Below, in pieces: positions 16,298-24,758 of a stretch of DNA of 64,000 nucleotides; position 1 is the stretch's first letter; the number at the start of each line of letters is the position of its first letter. The notes beneath the pieces are model-generated. The model ran no database searches. It was given only the letters and a program-made list of their open reading frames with translations, and was not told the origin of the DNA. This stretch comes from CALECP01 sp964389925 (GTDB lineage Bacteria > Chloroflexota > Anaerolineae > Promineifilales > Promineifilaceae). Both the position numbers and the translations under genes were made by a program. The DNA is taken from NCBI GenBank assembly GCA_964389925.1, contig CAYMGE010000011.1:30204-94203 (forward strand), written 5' to 3'.

Positions 16298-17938
16298 TTA
16301 GTTATCGGTCAAGAATGCTTCAACCACATTGTTGCGTTCGGTGACGAAGTTGGTGATGGTATCAATTTGGTTGGTGAATGTTGTGCTGTCTGAGAGGTAG
16401 GGGGTGAGCAGGGTTTCCCATGCTTGTAGTTTGGCGGTGATGGCTTCGGCCGAAAACGCCCCCGCCTCAACCTCCGCAACATGCGCGACGTACTGCTCGT
16501 AATAGGTCGGCTCATCGAGCAGATAGCGGATCAGCGGCCATTGGTCAGTCACCCCCGCTTGGTCGAGCGAGGCCGTGCCGCCACGCCGTCCTTCTTGCAA
16601 CGACTCGTTGTAATCCCAGCCAATCCACGTCAGCAGGTCGGTTTCTGGGTCGTGATAGAGATAGAAGTTGTGGGTCATCTGCCCGTAGGTGTCCCAGTTG
16701 ACAATGACGCTGTTGACCGCCAGCCAGTGCAAGAACGTATCGACATCAAAGACCGCTTCGAGATCGCTACGCCACTGGTCGCTATTAGTCAAGCGCGTGT
16801 CGGCGTGCAGGGCGTTGTAGAGTGCTTCGAGATCGCTGTAGTCGTTTTCATCGTTGTTCTCTTTTTGGAAGCTGTCGGCAATTTGGTCAAACGTCCCTTC
16901 TGCCAACGTCACGCCCGTGCCGTCCCCTTCGTAAATGTTGCCGTCATCGTCGCCGAGTGCCGTGTCGATCACGCTGTCGTCGATCACCTCAATCACCGTG
17001 TACACGCCAAAGCTGACGGGGCCTTCGCCGTAATCGACAAACAGTTCGTACCACGCCGTCTCTGGAGCCATCAGGCCAGCAGCTTGCAGCACGTCGTAGG
17101 CGAGCGGGGCGCGGACGTAGGAATTATCGGCCGATGGACTCTGCAACGACAACTGCTTGAATCCATAAAACCGCTGGTCGTCGATTTCGGGGTAGTCGTC
17201 CTCAAATTCGTCAAAGTCGAGCTTGAACGGCAACTCTAGCGATCCGCTATTCCATGCGTTTCGCAAGGTCGAATTGCCCTTGAAGCGCACGCCGACGTTT
17301 GTCCACACGTCGCCTTCAAATTCAATCGTGGCAGCGACGTAATCGGGGTTTTCAGTGGCGAAGTTTGCGACAGGGCCGCCACCCCCTCCCGGGCGACCGC
17401 CGCCCTCTGGACGTGGTGGACGCTCTCCAACAGCACCATCGGCCGGTGGAACGCCACCATCAGGAGGCACAACCTCACCAGCGGGTGGGTCACCTGCATT
17501 GCGTCCACCACCAGCACCGCCGCCACCGTTGCCGCTTGGCTCGCCGTACAGTTCAGTCATGTTGTCGAGCATCGCCTGCCAATCCTCTGGCGCGATGGTG
17601 ATGGTCATGCTGTTGACCGCATCTTCTGGGAAGACGACAGCGTAGTTGGGGTCGGCATCGTTGCTGTGGGTCGTCTCGCTCCAACCGTCGGGGCGGACGG
17701 TATCGGCCGATTCTTCAACCGCATCATTTTCTGCAACCATCACGACAGCGTCATCATTTGACGTTTCAATCACCGCGCTGTCTGAAATCGCTGTGCCAGT
17801 ATCATCAGTTGTCACTTCTGCAACTGTCTCAACCTCGTTCATGCTGCTCGTCTCGACTTCTGTGCCTGATGTGCCACAGGATACGAGCAAAAATAGAAGT
17901 AGAAGAATGAGGAATTGTGTATCAATAAGTTTTGTCAT
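16298..17938 (-). CDS. CotH-family lipoprotein kinase
   Basis: 546 residues. A lipoprotein signal (FLLLFLLVSCGTSG, lipobox LVSC) places it outside the membrane. A Gly/Pro/Arg-rich low-complexity insert lies at about 143-195. The CotH fold follows: VGVRFKGNST, LPFKLDFDEF, VSFGVYTVIEVIDD and the metal-site segment LLTWIGWDYNESL. CotH proteins are atypical secreted protein kinases, first known from Bacillus spore coats. It heads a three-gene cluster with DUF4956 and VTC-domain genes, an arrangement seen in several phyla whose role is unclear. Confidence 0.88.
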   Translation of the reverse strand: MTKLIDTQFLILLLLFLLVSCGTSGTEVETSSMNEVETVAEVTTDDTGTAISDSAVIETSNDDAVVMVAENDAVEESADTVRPDGWSETTHSNDADPNYAVVFPEDAVNSMTITIAPEDWQAMLDNMTELYGEPSGNGGGGAGGGRNAGDPPAGEVVPPDGGVPPADGAVGERPPRPEGGGRPGGGGGPVANFATENPDYVAATIEFEGDVWTNVGVRFKGNSTLRNAWNSGSLELPFKLDFDEFEDDYPEIDDQRFYGFKQLSLQSPSADNSYVRAPLAYDVLQAAGLMAPETAWYELFVDYGEGPVSFGVYTVIEVIDDSVIDTALGDDDGNIYEGDGTGVTLAEGTFDQIADSFQKENNDENDYSDLEALYNALHADTRLTNSDQWRSDLEAVFDVDTFLHWLAVNSVIVNWDTYGQMTHNFYLYHDPETDLLTWIGWDYNESLQEGRRGGTASLDQAGVTDQWPLIRYLLDEPTYYEQYVAHVAEVEAGAFSAEAITAKLQAWETLLTPYLSDSTTFTNQIDTITNFVTERNNVVEAFLTDN

Positions 17939-17956
17939 GAGATTGTCCTATGTCAT

Positions 17957-18592
17957 CTATGACCATGCGTTTGCGGTCATCGGTTCGTCTTGTAAGTTCG
18001 CGTCGCGTTCGCGCCCGTTGTTGAGTGGTGGGTAGAATAGTTTGATTTCGGCCGAATCGCGCAAGAAGTTCAATCGGCCGATCTCGACATGCGTAATCGG
18101 CAATCCCGTGCGCTCACGCAAATCTGCCAGCAGTTCCTCACGGCTGTCTTCGTGAATCAGGTCGATGCGGTCATACGTGATGCGCGTGGACTCCTCATAT
18201 TGAAAGCCCCAGCCTCGTTCGAGCGCATACAGCACGCCAATCACGGCGATGTTGACCAACACCAAAACCGGCCACGTCACCCCGCTGTTGAGCGTCGAGT
18301 TGATGATTGGCAACCCGATCAAAATGAACAGATAGGTCATGTCACGCGGCGGCATTGGGTTGGTGCGATAGCGCAAGATGGAGAAGATAGCGAACAGGCC
18401 AAATCCCGCGCCGATGCTCAACTCAATCGAAGTCAATAAGCTCATCACGAAGAAAATCAGCGTGTTGAACGCCATAAACGTGACGACGTAATTTTTGTTC
18501 GGCTTGCTCGGATAGTAGATGCCGCGCACGATGAGCAGTGCAACAGCGAGATTGAGCGCAAAGCCGATGAAGAGGTTGGTGCTGGTAAGCAT
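17957..18592 (-). CDS. DUF4956 integral membrane protein
   Basis: 211 residues. There are four hydrophobic segments in the N-terminal 135 residues (NLFIGFALNLAVALLIV, FMAFNTLIFFVMSLL, AGFGLFAIFSILRYRT, LVLVNIAVIGVLYAL), and a cytoplasmic domain of about 75 residues follows. The block FGLFAIFSILRYRTNPMP is the DUF4956 hallmark. It sits between cotH and the VTC gene on the same strand, 18 nt before cotH. It may form a membrane complex with the VTC polymerase. Confidence 0.88.
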   Translation of the reverse strand: MLTSTNLFIGFALNLAVALLIVRGIYYPSKPNKNYVVTFMAFNTLIFFVMSLLTSIELSIGAGFGLFAIFSILRYRTNPMPPRDMTYLFILIGLPIINSTLNSGVTWPVLVLVNIAVIGVLYALERGWGFQYEESTRITYDRIDLIHEDSREELLADLRERTGLPITHVEIGRLNFLRDSAEIKLFYPPLNNGRERDANLQDEPMTANAWS

Positions 18593-18610
18593 GAGTTTTC
18601 CTGAGATGGT

Positions 18611-18703
18611 GGCTAGTCGCTAGTTGCTAGTTTGCTAGTGAAGAAGAAGCCTAAACGCTCACTCTTACTTACTAGCCGCTAGCCACTAGCAACTAGCAAT
18701 TTT
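18611..18703. repeat. Interspersed GCTAGT inverted-repeat element
   Basis: Clusters of GCTAGT on one side (18613-18640) and their complements ACTAGC on the other (18671-18697), including a perfect 12-bp stem (18619-18630 with 18686-18697). A related element lies at 42766-42823. The right arm supplies the TAG stop of the VTC gene. Confidence 0.6.
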
Positions 18704-19483
18704 GTCCAACAACCGCAACTGCGGCTTAAAGTTATTGTGTTTGACGTGCGGGTAAATTTGCGTCACGCCGATGCAGTATTTACTGAAACGAGTCGGCCGA
18801 ATACGCCACTCACGAAGCTGTTGCGCGACGGGGGAGTGGGTCGCGTGAGGCGCACGCTTAATCTCCACAATCGCCACATCGTTCAACAGTTTGCGCCGAT
18901 CTTCCCACTCAAAGCTGAGGTCGAGATCAATCGTCACGCGCTCCGCACTGTGGCGACTGACGAGCGTGATGCGCTTGTAGTAGGAAAACAGCCGTCCATA
19001 GAGCGCGTCGATGTTGTGGGGGCAGCGCGTGTGCAAAAATTCCCAGCTTGGGCGGTCGATGACGTGCAGAAAGTCGTCGGTCAGCGTGCGCTGTTTTTGC
19101 GTGCGTTTTTTGTTGGTCTTGTGTTTGAGTTCGAGGAAGGTTGTGCCAGTTTCGACGTATTCACGCGAGCGAATTTTGTAGCGATTGGTCGCGCCAGCCT
19201 GATGGCGACGGTAGAGGGCGAAATCGGCCGAATCGAAGTAAAGTGTCTTGTACCGATTGAGCCGCGTCCCTTCGATGGACAGCACGCGATAGTCGTCGCG
19301 GATAGCAGTCAGGAGGGCGGGGATGGTATCGGCCGAGACAACATATTTCGTCTCAACCCGATTGAGCAATGCCGCATCCCCAATCTCTGCCAACGTGATC
19401 GGCGTAAATGTGCCAATCACCTGCTCTGTCGCTGTCGGTGCTGCGATCCAATTTTCAAAATTTGTGTTTACCGTCGCTAACAT
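18686..19483 (-). CDS. VTC-domain polyphosphate polymerase-like protein
   Basis: 265 residues with the tunnel-fold motifs of VTC polymerases: NRVETKYVV, KTLYFDSADF, NRYKIRSREY, TFLELKHKTNKKRTQKQR, SFEWEDRR, VAIVEIKRAP and SKYCIGV. The basic and acidic residues for nucleotide, phosphate and metal binding are kept, so polyphosphate synthesis on the inner face of the membrane is plausible. The DUF4956 neighbour could provide the membrane part. The last codons and the stop lie inside the GCTAGT repeat, so the C-terminus may have been altered by repeat insertion. Confidence 0.88.
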   Translation of the reverse strand: MLATVNTNFENWIAAPTATEQVIGTFTPITLAEIGDAALLNRVETKYVVSADTIPALLTAIRDDYRVLSIEGTRLNRYKTLYFDSADFALYRRHQAGATNRYKIRSREYVETGTTFLELKHKTNKKRTQKQRTLTDDFLHVIDRPSWEFLHTRCPHNIDALYGRLFSYYKRITLVSRHSAERVTIDLDLSFEWEDRRKLLNDVAIVEIKRAPHATHSPVAQQLREWRIRPTRFSKYCIGVTQIYPHVKHNNFKPQLRLLDKIASC

Positions 19484-19633
19484 CGTTACCGTCCTATCGT
19501 TTGTTTCAACTGATAGAAGGATACAGCGTGGGTATGTAGGAAATGTGGCTAGGCGATTAAGGGGATGTTGAGAGGTTGTTAGGGAGTTGTTAAGCAGCGA
19601 AACAACAAACGGTATCTATGTCATAAAAACGGG

Positions 19634-19660
19634 AAAAAGAGGACGTGTGTGCCTCTTTTT
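19634..19660 (-). terminator. Terminator of leuS
   Basis: AAAAAGAGG / CCTCTTTTT stem with a 9-nt loop, just beyond the leuS stop and symmetrical enough to work on both strands. Confidence 0.75.
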
Positions 19661-19680
19661 CTTTTTCACTTTATCTGGTT

Positions 19681-22449
19681 TCAAACGACGATATTGACCA
19701 ATCGGCCGCGAATCACAATCACTTTACGAATCTCTTTGCCGGCGATGAAACGCTGGACGGCTTCCGAAGCCAATGCTGCTGCCTTTGCATCATCCTCGCT
19801 AATCCCTGCGCTCGCCTCAAACTTATCGCGCACCTTGCCATTGACCTGCACAACCAGTTCGATGCTTTCCTCTTTGGCAACTTCCGCATCAAATTCAGGC
19901 CACGCCTGTACATGCACGCTGTCTGTGCCACCGCGTTGCGCCCACAGCTCTTCCGTGATGTGTGGCGCAATCGGAGCCAGCAGCAAAACCATTGTCTCGG
20001 CCGCCTCTTGCCATGTCTCGACCGTGACGTTTTTCTTCTTCAGCGCATTTGTCAACGTGTTCCGCAATTCCATCAAGGCGGCGATAGCGGTGTTAAAGCT
20101 GAATGCTTCGATTTCTCGGCCGACTTTCTCAATCGTCTGGTGCGTTTTGCGGCGTACCGCTTTGCTCGCCTTTTCATTTGCCTTCTTGGGCTTGTAGTCA
20201 GTCGTCCCAATTCGCCACACGTCCCGCAGGAAGCGTGTCGTCCCTGAGATGCCGCGACTGTTCCACGGGCCGCCCTTTTCCCAATCGAACGCAAACATCA
20301 GGTATGCTCGCACGACATCCGCACCGTACTGCTTGACCAATATATCTGGATCGACAACGTTGCCTTTTGATTTCGACATCCGCTGAATTTCCAGATGATG
20401 CTTCAACTGGTTGACGGTGTTATCGCCGGGAATGGCCGGGATCGTAATGCTCGCCTCAGGCATGATCTCGACGATGGTTGTCGCGCCATCACCCGTGCTG
20501 ACGTGCAGGACATTTTCGGTGCGGCGCATCAGTTCGCCTGATATGGTGTTTTCGGCCGAGTCCACAGCCTCATCAACCACCGTCACCGAAGACGCATACA
20601 GTTTCCCATCACGCATCGTTCCCATCGCCACAATAATGTCACCCTGACGCTCCTCACCCAAAATCTGACCCTGATTCCGCAACTGCATATACGGCTCGTC
20701 AAACATGAACTCTGGGTCACGACCATTTTTTGCCGCAACCATCGCGGCATCGTCAAACATGCCCAGATCACGCATCGCCTTGTTGAAGAATCGCGCATAC
20801 AGCAAGTGCATCACCGCGTGTTCCGACCCACCCGTATAAGTGTCAACGGGCAGCCAGTATGCGGCCTCTTCCGCATCAAACGGGCCGTCCTCTTTCTGCG
20901 GACTCAAATAGCGATACCAGTACCACGACGAACACATAAACGTATCCATCGTGTCTGTCTCGCGGGTTGCTGGGTTGCCGTCACGGTCCACGGTTTGCAA
21001 GAATGGCTCGTGATAGGTCAACGGGCTACGACCAGTTGGCATAAAATCGACCTCTTCCGGCAACACGACGGGCAAATCCTCGTCGGCAACAGGTTCAATC
21101 TCGCCGTCGGCACGGTAGACCATCGGGATTGGACTACCCCAATAGCGTTGGCGGCTAATCAACCAGTCGCGCATCCGATAGTTAACCGTTTCTTTTCCAA
21201 TTCGTCTGATTTCCAAGTGGTCAATCGCTTTTGCAATAGCGGGGTTTTTGCGCCCCTTCTCGGTGTTGACCTCTGTGCCATTCAAAATGCCGCTGTTGAT
21301 CATCACGCCGCTTTCGACAATCGCCGCGTCCATATTCACCTCAACCAGCGGCTCTTCCATGCTGTCAGGCTGGATGACGGGAACAATCGGCAAACCAAAT
21401 GCACGCGCAAACTCAAAGTCGCGCTGGTCGTGGGCAGGCACAGCCATGATCGCGCCCGTGCCATAGGTCATCAATACATAGTCAGCGATCCAGATGGGGA
21501 TGCGTTTGCCGTTGACCGGGTTGATGGCGTATCCGCCCGTGAAGACACCGGTTTTCGGCCGATCCTCGCTCATCCGCTCAATCTCATTGCTCGCCGCCGC
21601 TGCCTGCCTGTACGCTGCAACCGCATTTGCCTTCTCATCCGTCGTAATCTTCTCAACCAGCGGATGCTCTGGCGACAACACCATAAACGTCGCGCCCCAC
21701 AGTGTGTCGGGGCGTGTGGTGAAAATTTCGATTGGATCGTCGTCTTCCGTTTTGAAGGTGACGAATGCGCCTTCGGATCGGCCGATCCAGTTTGTCTGCA
21801 TCAGTTTAATCGGCTCAGGCCAATCTATCTCCTCAAAGCCCAACAGTTCATCCGCATAGTTCGTGATGCGGAAAAACCACTGCTCCATCATCTTCTGCAC
21901 AACCGGCTGTCCCAATCGTTCATCCTTGCCATCGATCACCTGCTCATTTGCCAACACCGTTTGCAACGCATCCGACCAGTTGACCATCGCTTTGTTGCGA
22001 TAGGCCAAACCCGACTCATAAAACCGCTTGAAGAACCATTCCGTCCACTTGTAGTAGTCAGGCTGGCACGACACAGCCTCCCGTTCCCAATCGAACATAT
22101 TCCCCATGCTTTTCATCTGATTTCGCATGTGTTCGATATTGCTGTATGTCCATTGCCACGGATGAATGTTGCGCTGTACGGCCGCGTTTTCGGCCGGCAA
22201 CCCAAACGCATCAAACCCCATCGGGAACAGCACGTTGTATCCCTTCATTCGCATAAATCGCGCCCGTGCATCGCTGGGGGTCATCGCATACCAATGTCCC
22301 ATGTGCAGATTGCCGCTCGGATAGGGCAACATTGTCAGCGCGTAATGTTTCGGCTTGCTCCAATCAACTTTGGCGCGATACAGGCCATCTTCTTCCCATT
22401 TGGCCTGCCATTTTTGCTCAATCTCTTGTGGATTGTATTGTTCACTCAT
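19681..22449 (-). CDS. leuS: Leucyl-tRNA synthetase
   Basis: Class I synthetase that charges tRNA-Leu; 922 residues, within the normal bacterial size. HIGH-type motif HMGH lies in PYPSGNLHMGHWYAM, and KMSKS-type motif RMSKSKGNVVDPD near residue 680. Between them are the CP1 editing domain (TTRPDTLWGATF, GTGAIMAVPAHDQRD) and the leucine-specific domain. The C-terminal anticodon-binding region (NTAIAALMELRN, LLAPIAPHITEELW) and the small VQVNGKVRDK domain complete it. The start at 22449 has GGAG 7 nt upstream; a longer frame to 22488 has no RBS. It lies downstream of a T-box-like leader and one small gene. Confidence 0.97.
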   Translation of the reverse strand: MSEQYNPQEIEQKWQAKWEEDGLYRAKVDWSKPKHYALTMLPYPSGNLHMGHWYAMTPSDARARFMRMKGYNVLFPMGFDAFGLPAENAAVQRNIHPWQWTYSNIEHMRNQMKSMGNMFDWEREAVSCQPDYYKWTEWFFKRFYESGLAYRNKAMVNWSDALQTVLANEQVIDGKDERLGQPVVQKMMEQWFFRITNYADELLGFEEIDWPEPIKLMQTNWIGRSEGAFVTFKTEDDDPIEIFTTRPDTLWGATFMVLSPEHPLVEKITTDEKANAVAAYRQAAAASNEIERMSEDRPKTGVFTGGYAINPVNGKRIPIWIADYVLMTYGTGAIMAVPAHDQRDFEFARAFGLPIVPVIQPDSMEEPLVEVNMDAAIVESGVMINSGILNGTEVNTEKGRKNPAIAKAIDHLEIRRIGKETVNYRMRDWLISRQRYWGSPIPMVYRADGEIEPVADEDLPVVLPEEVDFMPTGRSPLTYHEPFLQTVDRDGNPATRETDTMDTFMCSSWYWYRYLSPQKEDGPFDAEEAAYWLPVDTYTGGSEHAVMHLLYARFFNKAMRDLGMFDDAAMVAAKNGRDPEFMFDEPYMQLRNQGQILGEERQGDIIVAMGTMRDGKLYASSVTVVDEAVDSAENTISGELMRRTENVLHVSTGDGATTIVEIMPEASITIPAIPGDNTVNQLKHHLEIQRMSKSKGNVVDPDILVKQYGADVVRAYLMFAFDWEKGGPWNSRGISGTTRFLRDVWRIGTTDYKPKKANEKASKAVRRKTHQTIEKVGREIEAFSFNTAIAALMELRNTLTNALKKKNVTVETWQEAAETMVLLLAPIAPHITEELWAQRGGTDSVHVQAWPEFDAEVAKEESIELVVQVNGKVRDKFEASAGISEDDAKAAALASEAVQRFIAGKEIRKVIVIRGRLVNIVV

Positions 22450-22545
22450 CGTAAAACTCCATTGCAAGTGGCAATTTGCAAGCCGCAAAAGCCACCCATT
22501 ATTCGTTATTCATTGTCCGTTTTTCGTTGACTATTAGGAAGGGAT

Positions 22546-22587
22546 GCCCTGAGCAAATGGCACGCTGCGCCATACCTGTCTCAGGGC
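22546..22587 (-). other. Hairpin in the leuS 5' region
   Basis: GCCCTGAG (22546-22553) pairs with CTCAGGGC (22580-22587), with a nested TGGC/GCCA stem. There is no T-tract, so a processing or REP-like element is more likely than a terminator. Confidence 0.5.
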
Positions 22588-22629
22588 TAAATAAGGAGGA
22601 GATGGTGCGGAAAAATAAAATCGTTCATA

Positions 22630-23064
22630 TTATCGATCAATCTCAGGACAAGCGATCAATCGTGCATCTGTCCTATATAAATCGCTGCGCGATGGAAATG
22701 ATTTGCCTGCCAGCTCAATTTCTGCGTCTGGCAAATAGAGCGTAAAGCGTGTGCGCTCGCCTTCACCCACTGCGAGATAAATTTCACCGTTGGCTGGCGG
22801 TTGAAATGTTTGTGTCTCATTCATCGTAACACGCGCAACTTCCCGTGAATCTGTCGCTACAACGAGTGGGAAAGCACAATTGTTCGTGACCGTGTAGCCG
22901 TTGCCAAATGTTTGTTGCAAATTGCCAATCACGTCTAGGTTTGTTAACTGTGTCAACCCATAGAGCAGGCCAATCAAAATAGCAAGTACAGCCACATCTC
23001 GCTGCAATGTTGAGCCTTGCCGTGTTACTGTGTCTTCAGTACTCGCCTGTTTTTCATCCATCAT
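22630..23064 (-). CDS. Small membrane-anchored protein of unknown function
   Basis: 144 residues. A short polar N-terminus, one TM helix (about 28-46, VAVLAILIGLLYGLTQL), then an extracytoplasmic beta-rich domain (NNCAFPLVVATDSREVARV, EIYLAVGEGERTRFTLYL). I do not recognise the family. It lies between the T-box-like leader and leuS on the same strand, so it may be cotranscribed with leuS. There is no clear RBS before the adjacent ATGs at 23064/23061. A potential set of three hairpins fills 23065-23158. Confidence 0.6.
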   Translation of the reverse strand: MMDEKQASTEDTVTRQGSTLQRDVAVLAILIGLLYGLTQLTNLDVIGNLQQTFGNGYTVTNNCAFPLVVATDSREVARVTMNETQTFQPPANGEIYLAVGEGERTRFTLYLPDAEIELAGKSFPSRSDLYRTDARLIACPEIDR

Positions 23065-23158
23065 TGCATCGTCGGGGTGAACCCCAACGCTAAGTTGTGA
23101 AGCACATTTAAGCGTGCTTGCCGACTTGTCCTGTGGCTTCAGTCACAGGAATAAGGAT

Positions 23159-23197
23159 CAAAAAAGCCCATCTTCGTCCAGAGACGAAAATGGGCTT
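23159..23197 (-). terminator. T-box terminator hairpin
   Basis: AAGCCCATTTTCGTC pairs with GACGAAGATGGGCTT around a TCTG loop and runs into TTTTTT (minus strand). It directly follows the T-box sequence, as in transcription-attenuating T-boxes. Confidence 0.85.
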
Positions 23198-23223
23198 CCG
23201 CGGTACCACTCTGGTTAACAATA

Positions 23224-23296
<73 letters not shown>

Positions 23297-23305
23297 TGAA
23301 AATGA

Positions 23306-23372
23306 TGAAGGATGAAGGATGAAGGATGAGTCATATTTTCATCCTTCATCCTTCCGCCTTCATCCTTCCAAC
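23306..23372. repeat. GATGAAGG tandem/inverted repeat
   Basis: Several tandem GATGAAG units face the complementary TCATCCTTCATCCTTC across a short spacer, forming a long hairpin between the T-box Stem I part and tRNA-Ala. A weaker related stretch (TTCATACTTCATAATTCATC) lies at 38924-38953. Confidence 0.6.
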
Positions 23373-23553
23373 TTGTTCTCTCAACTGCGTAACGTGCATA
23401 AAACGGTGTTCATTACTGAGTAAATCATTTACTGTTCACTAAACACGGCTCTGGGGCGAGTTCGGCCGAAAATATCGCGCTCTCACCATCCGCGACTCGC
23501 TCAAATGAGTGGCTTACTACTCCCTGTCATTGCCTTTGACTATCAATTGTAAA

Positions 23554-23630
23554 TGGTGGGTGCTGAGGGACTCGAACCCCCGACCCCTTCGGTGTAAACG
23601 AAGTGCTCTAACCAACTGAGCTAAGCACCC
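23554..23630 (-). tRNA. tRNA-Val (UAC)
   Basis: Minus-strand cloverleaf. The acceptor GGGTGCT pairs with AGCACCC, the D arm is AGCTCAGTTGGTTAGAGC, the anticodon stem CTTCG/CGAAG holds loop TTTACAC (anticodon TAC), and the T arm is GGGGGTTCGAGTCCCTC. The 3' CCA is encoded, unlike in the neighbouring tRNA-Ala. Confidence 0.96.
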
Positions 23631-23745
23631 AAATTTGTAAGTGACGGAAATTGTAGCAAGCTATTGGGTGTTGGTCAACTTCGATTTGAGGCAATTACAA
23701 GAGCCATCGCAGTCTCAACGGCTCTTTATCGTAATTTATCGGCGT

Positions 23746-24480
23746 TCAGACTGCATCTTGGCGCACCATCACACAATCAAATTCGCTCAAGCGCAACGCA
23801 TCATCGCGGAAGCCTGCAAACATACTGGAGATTTCATAGCCGCCAGCTTGATACTGCTCAATCGTTTGCATCCATGTTGGCATTCCATCATAAAGTGGCT
23901 GGATGCTCATTTCAGATTGCAAGGCCAAGATGCGGTCTCGGCATCCCTCTGTACCCTCAAAAACGTTGGCATCCCAGCCTTGGGTATCCATTTTTAAGTA
24001 GATGCGTGGGGTTGGGATATGTGCCATGATCTTATCGAAAATTGCGTCCAGTCGCTTGACGGGGACGGTCTGGACGGCCGTCGTTGCGATGTGGGGATTG
24101 GTCGCGTGACCATAGCTGCTTGGCTCGTGAAACGAGGAAAAATTCGTGTGCTCGCCTACATTGATGTCGAGCGTCGTTTCCACATTACCGAGACCCATTC
24201 TATGTACCTGCCAATTTGAGTCTTGGGCGGATAGCTTCATGAGGTGCTGATAGCTCTCTAGGACAGGTTCAAATGAGATGATTTCGCCTCGATAGCCATT
24301 ATTGCGAAGCAAGGTTGCATACTCTCCACGATGACCACCGACATCAATAACACAATTGATGTCTAATGCCGCGAACAGTGTCCAGAGAAAGGTATCTAGG
24401 GATAGATCGGGGTCAAATTGGCGTACCTCGACACCGCGACCTCTTGTTAAGTTACGAACAATCGTTTTGTAGTTTTGCAT
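23746..24480 (-). CDS. FkbM-family methyltransferase
   Basis: 244 residues. SAM-binding motif I is CVIDVGGHRGEYATLL, followed by the acidic loop in IISFEPV. The FkbM signature covers VKRLDAIF and RIYLKMDTQGWDANVFEG. The family methylates hydroxyls on sugars, lipids and natural products; the substrate is not predictable here. It is a single-gene unit divergent from the SGNH gene. The 278-bp spacer on its right holds a GCCTC/GAGGC hairpin (24658-24674) and otherwise nothing I can name. Confidence 0.9.
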   Translation of the reverse strand: MQNYKTIVRNLTRGRGVEVRQFDPDLSLDTFLWTLFAALDINCVIDVGGHRGEYATLLRNNGYRGEIISFEPVLESYQHLMKLSAQDSNWQVHRMGLGNVETTLDINVGEHTNFSSFHEPSSYGHATNPHIATTAVQTVPVKRLDAIFDKIMAHIPTPRIYLKMDTQGWDANVFEGTEGCRDRILALQSEMSIQPLYDGMPTWMQTIEQYQAGGYEISSMFAGFRDDALRLSEFDCVMVRQDAV

Positions 24481-24758
24481 AATACTGCCTTATTTTGACA
24501 CTCTTTAATTTTTATTAACTGTCAATATAGAGGGACATTCTTAAGGGCAAACCTACAGCAACGCACCTAATGGCTCAAATCTCATGCGCTTACCCCGAAA
24601 TTCACGACATATATTCTGTCAATTAGAATTTTGATCTACTAGACTTTTACATCGTATGCCTCTGATTTTGAGGCGTTTGTGTGAGAGTAGAAATAAATCT
24701 TTTGACGCAAGTTAGCTGTATTCGATAGAAGTGCGTAAAGGAGAATGGGAGTCTAACA

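Noticed and set aside
20806..22530. 574-codon open frame antisense to leuS
   Set aside because: Lies wholly over leuS in the opposite direction; translation is His/Arg-rich with no domain. It is a codon-bias shadow of the synthetase.
23306..23372. GATGAAGG repeats as a CRISPR or an attachment site
   Set aside because: Short tandem/inverted units without spacers; no integrase nearby and no repeat of the tRNA 3' end found.
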